DNA from: Altererythrobacter sp.
Lineage (GTDB): Bacteria > Pseudomonadota > Alphaproteobacteria > Sphingomonadales > Sphingomonadaceae
Direction of reading: 5' to 3'
Assembly: GCA_031178065.1 (NCBI GenBank)
Contig: JAPSJS010000028.1
Coordinates: forward strand, 1-42,583
DNA: 42,583 nt
Positions within the stretch are counted from its first letter, which is position 1; every line of letters starts with the position of its first letter. This document shows positions 8,298 to 17,370 of the stretch, in pieces. The notes under the pieces are model-generated. The model ran no database searches and was not told where the DNA came from. It saw only the letters and a program-made list of their open reading frames with translations. The translations under genes and the position numbers were made by a program.

Positions 8298-8990
8298 TCA
8301 GCGGACCCGCGGACCGCCGAACGGCAGCGGCGGAGGGGGTCTGCGCGCGCCGCGCGGAAGCTGTGCCTGATAGGCCCGCCCGCAATGCTCGACGCAGTAG
8401 GGGAAGCCCGGATTCACCGGACCGCCGCAGAAGTGGAAATCGGGCTCGCCCGGATGGCCCATCGGCCAGCGGCAGACTCTGTCGTTAAGGTCGAGCAGGC
8501 TGGTCTTGTCGGCAATCTCGGGGCTCGGCTTGGCCGGCACGAGGCGGCGCGGCGGGGCCGGCGGGATTGGCGCCTGCTGGTCGCCCGGACCCTGGCGCAG
8601 GAAGCCGCCGGGGCCGACCGAAACGATCTTGGGCAGGTTGGAGCTCGGGTTCGGCAGCGGCTGCGACGAGGACGGCGCGGCAGGCGCACGCTCTCCGCCG
8701 CTCGTCTGGCGCGGCGGAGCAGGCGGCGCTACAGTCTCGGGCGCCTTGGTCGCCGCAGGACGCGGCGCGGGCTTCCGCGGCGCGGGCGCAGGGGCCGCGG
8801 CCTTCTTCTCCACCTTCTTCGGCTCGTTCGCCTTCACAGGCGACGGGCGCGACTTGAGGCCGAGGCGGTGCGCCTTGCCGATCACCGCATTGCGGCTCAC
8901 CCCGCCGAGTTCGTCGGCGATCTGGCTTGCAGTGGCGCCGCCTTCCCACATCTTCTTCAGCGTGGCGATCCGTTCGTCGGTCCAGCTCAT
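8298..8990 (-). CDS. gcrA: GcrA family cell cycle regulator
   Basis: A 230-residue global cell-cycle transcription factor of alphaproteobacteria. The N-terminal DNA-binding domain is diagnostic: MSWTDERIATLKKMWEGGAT, then SQIADELGGVSRNAVIGKAH and RLGLKSR. The C-terminal domain (about 180-220), CRWPMGHPGEPDFHFCGGP followed by PYCVEHC, carries the conserved Cys/His cluster of the sigma-interacting region. Between them is a long Ala/Pro/Lys-rich linker (about 50-170), low in complexity and longer than in Caulobacter GcrA. In Caulobacter the protein binds methylated GANTC sites with sigma-70 RNA polymerase. It is divergent from the ABC permease gene over about 75 bp. Confidence 0.95.
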   Translation of the reverse strand: MSWTDERIATLKKMWEGGATASQIADELGGVSRNAVIGKAHRLGLKSRPSPVKANEPKKVEKKAAAPAPAPRKPAPRPAATKAPETVAPPAPPRQTSGGERAPAAPSSSQPLPNPSSNLPKIVSVGPGGFLRQGPGDQQAPIPPAPPRRLVPAKPSPEIADKTSLLDLNDRVCRWPMGHPGEPDFHFCGGPVNPGFPYCVEHCGRAYQAQLPRGARRPPPPLPFGGPRVR

Positions 8991-9064
8991 TCGGTTTCCA
9001 TTCGCAATAAAATCTATCGGGGTGCGGCTTGCCAGCGAAGGCGCGGAGCACTAGTCGCGCCACA

Positions 9065-9967
9065 ATGGCCGATCAAGCCCGCACACCCGCCGGTTCGCCC
9101 CTCGAAACAGGCTCATTCCCCGTTGACGAAAATGCCGGCGACATGAGCCGGTTTCCGCCGCGCGGCGTGCCCGTGTTCGACGGGATCAACCGCATCGGTT
9201 TGTGGAGCCTCTATATGAAGGAGGTTCGGCGATTTCTCAAGGTGCAGACGCAGACGGTGTGGGCGCCTGCCGTCACCACGCTGCTGTTTCTGGTGATCTT
9301 CACCGTCGCCCTGGGCCGCTCGGGCCGCGAAGTGCTCGGGGTGCCGTTCGCCACGTTCGTCGCGCCCGGCCTGATCGTCATGGGCATGATGCAGAATGCC
9401 TTCGCCAATTCCAGCTTCACGCTGCTCGGCGGCAAGATCCAGGGCACGATCATCGACGTGCTGATGCCGCCGCTCTCGGAAGGCGAGTTGATGGCGGGCA
9501 TCGTCGGCGCCGCGGTGACGCGCGCGATCATGGTCGGCCTCGCGGTGGCGCTGGCGATGGCGTTCTATCCCGGTGTCAGTCTGGCCATGGACCATGTCTG
9601 GGCGGTCGTCTGGTTCGGCCTGATGGGCGCGGTGATGCTCTCGCTGATGGGCCTGCTGACCTCGATCTGGGCCGAGAAGTTCGACCACAACGCGGCGATC
9701 ACGAACTTCGTCGTCGCCCCGCTCGCGCTGCTTTCGGGCACGTTCTACGTGATCCACAACCTCGCCCCGGTGTTCCAGGCGATCAGCCGCGCGAACCCGT
9801 TCTTCTACGTGATCTCGGGCTTCCGCTACGGCTTTCTGGGCCAGAGCGACATCGGCAATACCGATGCGGCGCTGGTGAAGAGCGCGATCGGCCTCGGCCT
9901 GTTCAACCTCGCGCTCGCGTACTTCTGCTACCGCGTGCTGAAATCCGGGTGGAAGCTCAAGGACTGA
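9065..9967 (+). CDS. ABC-2 type transporter permease
   Basis: A 300-residue inner-membrane permease of the ABC-2/NodJ type with about six membrane segments. A cytoplasmic leader of about 40 residues precedes LYMKEVRRFLKVQTQTVWAP, and the body ends with SRANPFFYVISGFRYGFLGQ near 250, the conserved family signature. Such proteins export polysaccharides, drugs or lipids together with a separate ATPase, but no ATPase gene is adjacent, so the partner must be elsewhere. Starts at 9065 and 9144 (MSRFPPRG) are both possible; I list the longer form. Neither has a strong ribosome-binding site. It is divergent from gcrA and converges with hspQ. Confidence 0.85.
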   Translation: MADQARTPAGSPLETGSFPVDENAGDMSRFPPRGVPVFDGINRIGLWSLYMKEVRRFLKVQTQTVWAPAVTTLLFLVIFTVALGRSGREVLGVPFATFVAPGLIVMGMMQNAFANSSFTLLGGKIQGTIIDVLMPPLSEGELMAGIVGAAVTRAIMVGLAVALAMAFYPGVSLAMDHVWAVVWFGLMGAVMLSLMGLLTSIWAEKFDHNAAITNFVVAPLALLSGTFYVIHNLAPVFQAISRANPFFYVISGFRYGFLGQSDIGNTDAALVKSAIGLGLFNLALAYFCYRVLKSGWKLKD

Positions 9968-9983
9968 GCCGGCGCGCCTGCGC

Positions 9984-10364
9984 TCAATGCGTCAGTGAAC
10001 GGCGCATCCGGTAGCGGCCGTTGCGGAATTCCTCGAACAGTTCGGGCACGTTCGGGTGATCGACCGGTCCCCCGTCGGAATCGGGCAGCAGGTTCTGCTG
10101 GCTGACGTAGGCGACGTAGGACGAATCCTCGTTCTCGGCGAGCAGGTGGTAGAACGGCTGATCCCGGCGCGGACGCATGTCCTGCGGGATCGCCTCGTAC
10201 CACTCCTCGCTGTTCGAGAAGACCGGGTCGATATCGAAGATGACCCCGCGGAAATCGAACATGCGGTGGCGCACCACGTCACCAATCCCGAACCGGGCGG
10301 TGGCATGACGCGGCATCTCGATGAAGCGACCCGCCTGGGCGGAGAAGAACTGCGAACGTTCCAT
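9984..10364 (-). CDS. hspQ: Heat shock protein HspQ
   Basis: A 126-residue protein of the YccV/HspQ family, whose fold binds hemimethylated DNA in the E. coli relative. There it modulates DnaA stability and acts as a Lon specificity factor. Conserved positions visible are ARFGIGDVVRHRMFDFRGVI, PVFSNSEEWYEAIP, QPFYHLLAENEDSSYVAYVS and QQNLLPD. The N-terminal 20 residues (MERSQFFSAQAGRFIEMPRH) are typical of the Sphingomonadales form. The frame is open 29 codons upstream, but that part is intergenic-like, so ATG at 10364 is preferred. It converges with the ABC permease gene with a 16-bp gap and no clear terminator. Confidence 0.92.
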   Translation of the reverse strand: MERSQFFSAQAGRFIEMPRHATARFGIGDVVRHRMFDFRGVIFDIDPVFSNSEEWYEAIPQDMRPRRDQPFYHLLAENEDSSYVAYVSQQNLLPDSDGGPVDHPNVPELFEEFRNGRYRMRRSLTH

Positions 10365-10526
10365 TACAGCCGGAAATATAGGGTGTCGCATCCGCCAGAC
10401 AAGCGCAGCACGCGCGTCATCCCCAGTCACGTTGAACAAGGGGCTTGGCAAGGCGGCAGACCTTCGCTAACCGCCGCCCTCCCGAACGCCCCGGGGTGCT
10501 CTTGCGCCCCATGCGCTTCCTCGTGC

Positions 10527-10616
<90 letters not shown>

Positions 10617-10719
10617 TGAATCCCCCTCGCTCTTGAGCGAGAGCCGCGCATCCATGCTGCGGCGAGTTCTCCGATAGATTGAGCCTGACTGCCGCCGTGC
10701 GATCGGTTAGGGCGCCGCC

Positions 10720-12747
10720 ATGCTGTCACACCATCTTGCTATCCTCGCTCTTCCTCCCCTAGCACTTGCCGCTCCGCTCCTGGCGCAGGACGCCGCCGAG
10801 GAGCCGGAGAGCGAGGCGAGGGAGATCGTCGTGCTCGGCCGGGGTCTCGAAGAGACGCCGGCGGCCCCTGCCTACGACACGATCATGATCGGACGCGACC
10901 AGATCGTCAGTGTGCCTTCCGGCCGAATCGAGGACGTGCTGGGCGCCGTCGCGGGCTTTCAGCAGTTCCGCCGTTCCGACAGCCGCTCGTCAAACCCCAG
11001 CGCGCAAGGCGTGACCCTGCGCGCGCTCGGCGGCAACGCGACGAGCCGCGCGCTGGTTCTGCTCGACGGCGTGCCGATGGCCGATCCGTTCTTCGGCTAT
11101 ATCCCGCTGAGCGCCATCGCGCCCGAGCGCCTGGGATCGATCCGGGTGACGCGCGGCGGCGGCTCGGGGCCGTTCGGCGCCGGCGCGCTGGCCGGACGGA
11201 TCGAGCTCGAGAGCGCCGATCCCGGGGCGCCGGGGCCGCTGACCGCCTCGCTGCTCGCCAACGACCGCGGCGAGACCGAAGCGAGCCTGGGCTTGGCCGA
11301 AGATCTCGGCGCCGGGTTCGTCGTCGTTGACGGGCGGTGGGACCGCGGCAAAGGGTTCTTCACCACCCCCGCGGAGGACCGCGTGCCGGCGAGTGCGCGT
11401 GCGGCGTTCGATAGCTGGTCGGTCGGCCTGCGCGGGGTCGCGCCGCTGAGCGACACGATCGAGCTGCAGGCGCGCGGTCTCGTCTTCCGCGACGATCGCA
11501 CGCTGCGCTTCGAAGGCGCCGACTCGTCGAGCGAGGGGCAGGACGCCAACCTGCGCGTGGTCGGCCGGGGCGATTGGCAGTTCGAGGCGTTGGCATACGT
11601 CCAGGCGCGCAATTTCTCCAACGTCGTGATCAGTTCCTCCCAGTTCACCCGCGTGCTCGACCAGCGCAATACGCCTTCGACCGGGCTCGGCGGCAAGCTG
11701 GAGCTGCGGCCGCCGGTGGGCGACGATCACGTGCTGCGTCTGGGCGCCGACTACCGCCGCGCCTCGGGCGAACTGCAGGAGGAAGCCTACAACGCGATGT
11801 CCGGCGTGCTGACCGAGCGCCGCCGTGCGGGCGGCACGAACACCGACTTCGGCCTGTTCGTCGAAGACGACTGGACGCTCGGCAATCTCATTCTCACCGG
11901 CGGCCTGCGCGGCGACCGGACGACGGTGGCGGACGGGTTCTACCGTGCGGTCGACGCGAACGGCGTGCCGGTGGAAGAAACGATCGCGCCCGACCGCGCG
12001 GACTGGACGCTGGGCTGGCGCGCCGGCGCTACCTACGGCCTCAGCGAGGCGCTGCGCCTGCGCGCTGCGGCTTACAGCGGTTTGCGCCAGCCGACGCTGA
12101 ACGAGCTCTACCGGCCCTTCGTGGTCTTCCCTGTGGTTACCCAGGCCAACGCCGCGCTCGAGAACGAGCGGCTCGAAGGCTTCGAGGCTGGCTTCGACCT
12201 GACCCCGGCCGAGGGGGTCGCGTTCGCCGTCACCGCGTTCGACAACCGGGTGAAGGGCGCGATCGCCAACGTCACGCTCGCGCCCGACTTGCGCCAGCGG
12301 CAGAACCTTCCTGCGATAGGCTCACACGGTGTCGAGGGGGGCCTGTCCGTTACGCGCGGCGCCCTGCGCTTCGAAGGCACTGTCGCGTGGACCGATGCCG
12401 AGGTCGAAGGCAGCGGCCCCTCCGCCGAGCTCGATGGCAACCGCCCGGCACAGACGCCGCGCTGGGCCGCCGGCGCTTCGCTCGCGTGGACGCCTTCGCC
12501 CGGCTGGCTGCTCTCCGCCTCGGTGCGGCACGTCGGGGCGCAGTTCGAGGACGATCAGGAGACCGATGTGCTCCCGGCCGCGACCACCCTGGGCGCCTAT
12601 GCTCAGGTGCCGCTGACGGAGCGGCTGTCGCTGGTCCTGCGCGGCGAGAACCTGACCGACGAGGAGGTGGTGACCCGCAACGATGGCGGTTCCATCGATC
12701 TCGGTGCGCCGCGCACCGTGTGGGCAGGGGTCCGCTTCGGCTACTGA
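10720..12747 (+). CDS. TonB-dependent outer membrane receptor (substrate unknown)
   Basis: A 675-residue protein. The signal peptide covers about residues 1-22 with cleavage near APLLAQ-DA. A TonB-box-like REIVVLG follows at about 35. The plug domain includes RIEDVLGAVAGFQQFRRSDS, VTLRALGGNATSRALVLLDG and RLGSIRVTRGGGSGPFG. The 22-strand barrel ends in the aromatic-terminal strand TVWAGVRFGY. The size is that of small siderophore, cobalamin or heme-type receptors, but nothing in the sequence or neighbours names a ligand. The ATG at 10720 has a weak GGGCG ribosome-binding region. It is convergent with the larger receptor gene and shares a long inverted repeat with it at the 3' ends; the tRNA-Ser(CGA) gene lies upstream. 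Confidence 0.88.
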   Translation: MLSHHLAILALPPLALAAPLLAQDAAEEPESEAREIVVLGRGLEETPAAPAYDTIMIGRDQIVSVPSGRIEDVLGAVAGFQQFRRSDSRSSNPSAQGVTLRALGGNATSRALVLLDGVPMADPFFGYIPLSAIAPERLGSIRVTRGGGSGPFGAGALAGRIELESADPGAPGPLTASLLANDRGETEASLGLAEDLGAGFVVVDGRWDRGKGFFTTPAEDRVPASARAAFDSWSVGLRGVAPLSDTIELQARGLVFRDDRTLRFEGADSSSEGQDANLRVVGRGDWQFEALAYVQARNFSNVVISSSQFTRVLDQRNTPSTGLGGKLELRPPVGDDHVLRLGADYRRASGELQEEAYNAMSGVLTERRRAGGTNTDFGLFVEDDWTLGNLILTGGLRGDRTTVADGFYRAVDANGVPVEETIAPDRADWTLGWRAGATYGLSEALRLRAAAYSGLRQPTLNELYRPFVVFPVVTQANAALENERLEGFEAGFDLTPAEGVAFAVTAFDNRVKGAIANVTLAPDLRQRQNLPAIGSHGVEGGLSVTRGALRFEGTVAWTDAEVEGSGPSAELDGNRPAQTPRWAAGASLAWTPSPGWLLSASVRHVGAQFEDDQETDVLPAATTLGAYAQVPLTERLSLVLRGENLTDEEVVTRNDGGSIDLGAPRTVWAGVRFGY

Positions 12748-12766
12748 CCCGCGGCGGGTGCGCGCC

Positions 12767-12813
12767 GCTTTCCCGCCGGTGCCGCGGGAGACGTTCGGCA
12801 CCGGCGGGAAAGC
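12767..12813. terminator. Bidirectional terminator, perfect 18-bp inverted repeat
   Basis: Arms 12767-12784 and 12796-12813 are perfect inverted copies (GCTTTCCCGCCGGTGCCG on the left) around an 11-nt loop, midway between two convergent receptor genes. AAAGC/GCTTT ends give a short T-rich exit on both strands. The position fits a shared terminator. Confidence 0.75.
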
Positions 12814-12830
12814 GTTTCGCAGGATCGGCG

Positions 12831-15800
12831 TTACATCTTGATGCTGATGCTGCCGATCAGGCGGCGATCGGTAAGGCCCTGGAAGCAGAGCAGCGCGTTG
12901 TTGTTCACGCAGAACTGCGCCTGATCTTCCTGCAGCAGATTGATCCCCTCGACGCCGATGTTGATGTTGTCGGTGACATCGTAGTTCACGCTCGCGTTGA
13001 GCTGGCCGCGCGCGCCGTTGATGCGCGGAAGGCCGAAGAAGAACGAGTCGTTCGAAACGTAGCTGGAGCGCCAGGTGTACCGCACCCGCGCGTTCAGCCC
13101 GTACTTGTCGTAGAACAGCGTGGTGTTGAACGAGTGCTTGGAAAGGTTCGGCAGGGTGATCCGATCCTGAGCCCCGATGATTCCCAGCCGGGTGAAGACG
13201 TCGCGAGGACCATCGGCGTCGCGGAAGTTCGTCGGGAAATCCGCCGCGGTGCCGCCGGTGACCTGATAGGTGTAGTTCCCGATGAAGCCGAACCCCGAGG
13301 CGAAGCCCAGCGTGTCTTCATAAGCCGACAGGTCGTGCTGGAAGGCGACTTCGATGCCCGTTTGCGTCGTATTGCCTTCGCCGTTGATGGTGGTGACGCG
13401 CGGCACGCAGATCCCGTCACCCGGCGTCGGGTTGTTGATGTTGCGATCGGCGATCGGATTGAAGATGCCGCCGTCTTCGCAGGGCGGGGTGATGTCGATG
13501 TTGAGGTTCCCGTCGGCATCCAGGTTCGGCGCCGGATCGTCCTGGAAGGTGGAGAACAGGTTCGTACGGATCTTGTGGAACACGCCGACGCTCAGGATGC
13601 TCGACGGCGCGAAATACCAGTCACCCGAAAGGTCGAACGACCACACGGCTTCGGGCACCAGAGCCGGGTTACCGACCGAGACGGGCGTGTTGGGGCCGGT
13701 GCTGAAGCTGACCGAGGTCGAAAGATCGTCGAAGTCGGGGCGGTTGATGTCCCTTGCGACACCGGCACGGATCACGAAATCCTGCGCCGGCTCGATCACG
13801 AGATTGAAGCGCGGCAGCCAGAAATTGTACGAACCCGTCTGGACGACCGGCGAGGCCACGCCGTTGACGATCGTGTTTCCGCGCGAGTCCACGTCGGTGA
13901 GGACGTAGCGCACGCCCAGATTGCCGCGCACCGGCAGGCCGAGATCGTAGCCGTCGAAATTGGCCTGAAGGTAGGCCGCATGGGTCTGCTCCGTGATGTC
14001 GAAGAAGGCACTGGCCGATTGCGTCGGCTCGGTGATCGGGCTGACCGGAGGCAGGTCGGGGTTCGCCGCGTTGCTGGCCGCGATCGCGGCATTGAGCGCG
14101 TCGCGGACCGCGTCCGGGTCCGAGAAGGAGAGCGCCGGATCGATGACCAGGAAGTCGCCGATGAACAGGTCCCGGCCGTCGGCCGCACCGAAGTTGTTCG
14201 GGCCCGGCACGACGATGTCGGAGAAGAGATCGGCGCCGGGCCGGGCGAAGTCGGCGGTGGCGCTGGTGTAGTTGAAGTTCTGGGAGAAGTCGTCGTTCAG
14301 GCTGGAGGTTTCGTTGAAGCGATAGCCTGCATCGATTGAGGTGATGAAGGGTATCGAGCGCTCCATGTCGTAAGTGAGGTCGAACCGGAGCGCGAGTTCC
14401 CTGTTCTCCGAGATGTCATGGCTCTGCTGCACCTGGCGTAGCTGGTAGTTCGCAGGATCGAGCAGTTGCGCGGTCGTCGGCGTCGTGGCCAGCCCTTGCG
14501 CGATGCCGAACTGAAGCGTCCGGTTTCTGAGATCGAATTCGATCGGCACGCCGTTGTCGACATCGCCTCCGAAAACCGGCTGCGTGTGGTTCGGGTTTAT
14601 GAAATCGAGCGTGGTCGTGAAATCGGGGTTCACCGTGTCGGACGTTGATAGTGCGCCTTCCAGCCGGACCTTGAACCGGTCGCGCTCCCACTCGCCGCCG
14701 AGCCGGTAGACGTGGCTCTTGGTCAGGCGGGCGCCGGTGTTGCTCGAGGTCCGCAAGTTCGGGTCGGTCGCGCCGGGCTCGATCACGCCAGCCAGTGCGG
14801 CCTCGACCGTGCCCAGATCGATCGGGCCGTTCGGTCCGTCCAGGCTTCCGAAGTCGATGGTTTCGAACGCGGTGTTCGTCGTGTTGTCGACCACGTCGCT
14901 CGCCGACACGCCGGAGAGCTGCACTCTGGAGCTTTCCTGCCTGCGCTGCTGATCGTTGTAGATGCCGTCGAAATAGAATTTCAGGCCGGGGCTGGGCGAC
15001 CATTCCAGGGACCCGACGAGGTTCAGCGTCTCGTATTCGTAGTTGTTGAGGTCCTGGTCGAAGAACTGGGTGCGGAGGAACGGGAAGTCCTCGGCGCTCG
15101 CGGTGGCATCGGTGGGCAGGACGACCGCGTCGCGGTCGACGCGGGGCCGGAAGGCGGTGACGTCCTGGCGGGCATAGCTTCCACTGAGCACGACGCCGAA
15201 CTCGCCCGCACCGGTCGACCAGCGGTTGCCGATCGTACCGGAGAAGCGCGGCAGATAGCTTTCCGAGAAGTCGCTGTGCTCGACCTGGGCTCGGGCGGCG
15301 ATGAGCGGCTCCGACAGGTCCAGGGGGCGGATCGTCCGCAGGTTGATCGTGCCGCCGACCGATCCCTCGATCGTGCTGGCGTCCGGCACTTTGGTCACTT
15401 CGACCGAGGCGACGATCGAGGCGGACAGGTCCTCGAAGCTGATGCCCCCGCGCCCGGCCCCGGAGCCGACGGTGGAGACGCCGTTGATCTCGGTGCGGTT
15501 CTCGTCGGTCCCGCGGATCTGCACCGCGGTGCCGACGCCTGCTTCCCGCGTGATCTGAATGCCCGAGATGTTCTCGAGCACCTCGGCGAGGTTCTGGTCC
15601 GGCAGCTTGCCGATGTCTTCGGCCTGGATGACCTCGATGAGATTGTCGGCTCTGCGCTCCTCGGCAAGCGCGCTTTGCAGCGAGCTGCGAATGCCTTCGA
15701 CGACGATGACGTTCTCGCCCTCGGCGGCCTGGCCGTCTCCGGCGTCGTTCACGACACCGGCATCTTCTTCGGCTGTCTGGGCGAATGCCGCGCCGGGAAA

Positions 15801-15893
15801 GGCGATGGCCGACAGTGCGGTCCCTACCAGAAGCGTAGCGAGGAAACGAGAATTGGTCACGGCTGCGCGGCCGCGGTCGGCGAACTTCGACAT
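12831..15893 (-). CDS. TonB-dependent receptor, large Caulobacter/Xanthomonas type
   Basis: A 1020-residue outer-membrane receptor. A signal peptide of about 38 residues ends in PGAAFAQ. An acidic stretch leads to the TonB box VIVVEGIRSSLQSAL, then the plug with the family hallmark IGKLPDQNLAEVLENISGIQ and QIRGTDENRTEINGVS. The length and hallmark put it with the large receptors abundant in Caulobacter, Xanthomonas and sphingomonads, often used for carbohydrates or other complex organics; the ligand here is not deducible. The C-terminus, LIGSISIKM, ends in Met and not the usual aromatic residue. It starts at ATG 15893 behind GGGAGG. No inner-membrane transporter or hydrolase is adjacent. Confidence 0.93.
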   Translation of the reverse strand: MSKFADRGRAAVTNSRFLATLLVGTALSAIAFPGAAFAQTAEEDAGVVNDAGDGQAAEGENVIVVEGIRSSLQSALAEERRADNLIEVIQAEDIGKLPDQNLAEVLENISGIQITREAGVGTAVQIRGTDENRTEINGVSTVGSGAGRGGISFEDLSASIVASVEVTKVPDASTIEGSVGGTINLRTIRPLDLSEPLIAARAQVEHSDFSESYLPRFSGTIGNRWSTGAGEFGVVLSGSYARQDVTAFRPRVDRDAVVLPTDATASAEDFPFLRTQFFDQDLNNYEYETLNLVGSLEWSPSPGLKFYFDGIYNDQQRRQESSRVQLSGVSASDVVDNTTNTAFETIDFGSLDGPNGPIDLGTVEAALAGVIEPGATDPNLRTSSNTGARLTKSHVYRLGGEWERDRFKVRLEGALSTSDTVNPDFTTTLDFINPNHTQPVFGGDVDNGVPIEFDLRNRTLQFGIAQGLATTPTTAQLLDPANYQLRQVQQSHDISENRELALRFDLTYDMERSIPFITSIDAGYRFNETSSLNDDFSQNFNYTSATADFARPGADLFSDIVVPGPNNFGAADGRDLFIGDFLVIDPALSFSDPDAVRDALNAAIAASNAANPDLPPVSPITEPTQSASAFFDITEQTHAAYLQANFDGYDLGLPVRGNLGVRYVLTDVDSRGNTIVNGVASPVVQTGSYNFWLPRFNLVIEPAQDFVIRAGVARDINRPDFDDLSTSVSFSTGPNTPVSVGNPALVPEAVWSFDLSGDWYFAPSSILSVGVFHKIRTNLFSTFQDDPAPNLDADGNLNIDITPPCEDGGIFNPIADRNINNPTPGDGICVPRVTTINGEGNTTQTGIEVAFQHDLSAYEDTLGFASGFGFIGNYTYQVTGGTAADFPTNFRDADGPRDVFTRLGIIGAQDRITLPNLSKHSFNTTLFYDKYGLNARVRYTWRSSYVSNDSFFFGLPRINGARGQLNASVNYDVTDNINIGVEGINLLQEDQAQFCVNNNALLCFQGLTDRRLIGSISIKM

Positions 15894-15926
15894 GAGGTCC
15901 CTCCCAAAGGGCTTGTTATGGGAGGT

Positions 15927-15954
15927 GGGATATCTCCTAGGCCAAATATGTCAA
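15927..15954 (-). promoter_or_regulatory. Putative promoter of the large TonB receptor gene
   Basis: TTGACA (complement 15949-15954) is a perfect -35 match. It is followed after 16 nt by TATCCC (complement 15927-15932), a weak -10. The start codon lies about 35 bp further on. Upstream DNA contains ATTGGTATGACAG and ATTGGATAAC, imperfect direct repeats that could be an activator or repressor site (inference). Confidence 0.4.
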
Positions 15955-16021
15955 CCGCAAACGCATACCCGTGTTATCCAATCTGTCATACCAATCCCTA
16001 AGCCGGACGTAGTTGTACGTA

Positions 16022-16039
16022 GCCGGCCCGAGGGCCGGC
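16022..16039. repeat. GC palindrome upstream of the large receptor
   Basis: GCCGGCCC and GGGCCGGC form an 8-bp stem with a GA loop. No function is evident; it lies in the intergenic stretch between the receptor gene and tRNA-Ser(GCT). Confidence 0.4.
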
Positions 16040-16079
16040 CGCGGGGTGTCGTTCTGCAATCGGAAAACCGAATCAAATG

Positions 16080-16096
16080 AGCCGCGGAACGCGGCT
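16080..16096 (-). terminator. Hairpin downstream of tRNA-Ser(GCT)
   Basis: AGCCGCG and CGCGGCT arms flank a 3-nt loop. On the minus strand the stem is followed by CATTTGATT, a modestly T-rich exit, about 35 bp beyond the tRNA 3' end. It is a plausible tRNA terminator. Confidence 0.5.
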
Positions 16097-16131
16097 TCCT
16101 GGATCAGTCGGAATGTGGGGAGCGGCCCGGG

Positions 16132-16221
16132 TGGCGGAGACGGAGGGATTCGAACCCTCGATACCCGATAGGGTATGGTTCCTTAGCAGGGAACTGGTTT
16201 CAGCCACTCACCCACGTCTCC
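16132..16221 (-). tRNA. tRNA-Ser (anticodon GCT)
   Basis: A 90-nt class II tRNA on the minus strand. The acceptor arms GGAGACG and CGTCTCC pair fully, discriminator G, with CCA encoded at the 3' end (complement 16132-16134). The anticodon loop CTGCTAA on a GTTCC/GGAAC stem gives GCT (complement 16185-16187). The long variable arm and GGTTCGAATCC T arm are typical of tRNA-Ser. It decodes AGC/AGU. Confidence 0.97.
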
Positions 16222-16449
16222 GCATGCCCGGCGGCGTGCGAGGGGCGCGCTATAACGGGCACGGGTGAGTGCTGCAAGCCGCCTCTCTCCGCTTCGGCAA
16301 AAGCCGTGAAAACAGGGGCGATTCGACTCGTTTCGCCGTGTTTCCGATTCGATTCGTCGCCGGTTCATTGCTGCTTCAGCCGCAAAGGATTCTGTTCGGC
16401 CCTGGACAGGTCCGGGTTTCGGGCCCGATTTCGGACCAGGAGGGGCCGC

Positions 16450-17283
16450 ATGCAACTCATTCCCATCATTCGCCGCACGATCGCAGGCGCAGCCGCGGTT
16501 GCTGCGCTCGCCGCGGCGCCGCTCGCCGCGCAGTCGATCGAGACGTTCGATCCCGACACGGCGATCGACGCCGATCTCGAGGAGAGACCCGGCGCCCAGC
16601 CGGTCTACAGCCAGGAGATCCCCGCGCAGGATACCTCGACCTCGGCGCCGCAGCCGCAGGACAACAGCATCACCTACAGCGAGACGCCGCCGGACGGCGC
16701 GCCCGTCGCGCCGGCCTGGGCCGATCCGGCGGCGAGCGGCGAGACTTCGGTCGCGGCGGGCCAGACTGCGGGCACCACCGCGGTCGCCGGCGCGCAAAGC
16801 GAGACGTTCAAGGAAGACGACCTGATCGGCGCGGCAGAAGGCCTGTTCGGCAAGGGCGCCGAAGGGCTCGCGCGGATGATCCAGGATCTTCTGAAGGAGC
16901 AGGGCGAGCCCAACGCCTACATCGTCGGCCGCGAGGCGGGCGGCGCGTTCATCGTCGGCGCGCGCTACGGCTCGGGCACGCTCTATCACAAGGTGGAGGG
17001 CCAGCGCCCGGTCTACTGGACCGGCCCGTCGATCGGGTTCGACGTCGGTGCGAACGCGGCGAACACCTTCGTGCTGGTCTACAACCTCTACGATACCGAG
17101 CAGCTCTACGAACGCTATCCGGCCGGCGAGGGGCAGGCCTACGTGGTCGGCGGGCTCACCGCCAGCTACCTGCGCAAGGACAACGTCGTGCTGATCCCGA
17201 TCCGCATGGGTGCGGGCCTGCGCCTGGGCATCAACGCGGGCTACATGAAGTTCTCGAAGGAGCAGCGCTGGATGCCCTTCTAG
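16450..17283 (+). CDS. EipA-like envelope protein (DUF1134)
   Basis: A 277-residue exported protein. Signal peptide about 1-27 (RRTIAGAAAVAALAAAPLAA, cleaved after AQS or nearby). A roughly 90-residue Pro/Ala/Thr-rich linker follows. The C-terminal DUF1134 domain starts near residue 120 (DLIGAAEGLFGKGAEGLARM) and contains GREAGGAFIVGARYGSGTLY, YWTGPSIGFDVGANAANTF and LIPIRMGAGLRLGINAGYMK. The Brucella member EipA is a periplasmic small-barrel protein needed for cell-envelope integrity. The frame extends upstream, but ATG 16450 has an excellent AGGAGG ribosome-binding site and precedes the signal peptide. It is followed by a hairpin and then the aminotransferase, so probably transcribed alone. 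Confidence 0.9.
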   Translation: MQLIPIIRRTIAGAAAVAALAAAPLAAQSIETFDPDTAIDADLEERPGAQPVYSQEIPAQDTSTSAPQPQDNSITYSETPPDGAPVAPAWADPAASGETSVAAGQTAGTTAVAGAQSETFKEDDLIGAAEGLFGKGAEGLARMIQDLLKEQGEPNAYIVGREAGGAFIVGARYGSGTLYHKVEGQRPVYWTGPSIGFDVGANAANTFVLVYNLYDTEQLYERYPAGEGQAYVVGGLTASYLRKDNVVLIPIRMGAGLRLGINAGYMKFSKEQRWMPF

Positions 17284-17312
17284 CCGCACAAGCAAAATTG
17301 CTTGGAGGGGCA

Positions 17313-17344
17313 GGGGCCGCGACAGGATTTCCTGTTGCGGCCCC
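17313..17344 (+). terminator. Hairpin between the DUF1134 and aminotransferase genes
   Basis: GGGGCCGCGACAGG (17313-17326) pairs with CCTGTTGCGGCCCC (17331-17344): 14 bp with one G-U pair and a 4-nt ATTT loop. It is a very stable stem but lacks a following T-run. A smaller AGCAA/TTGCT palindrome lies just upstream. Confidence 0.55.
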
Positions 17345-17370
17345 TCGCGCGTCTGGGCATGGGGCGGCGC

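Noticed and set aside
11574-14339. A 921-codon plus-strand open frame spanning the ends of two convergent TonB receptors
   Set aside because: Its translation is low-complexity Arg/Ala, it crosses a terminator, and both receptor frames have clear homology.
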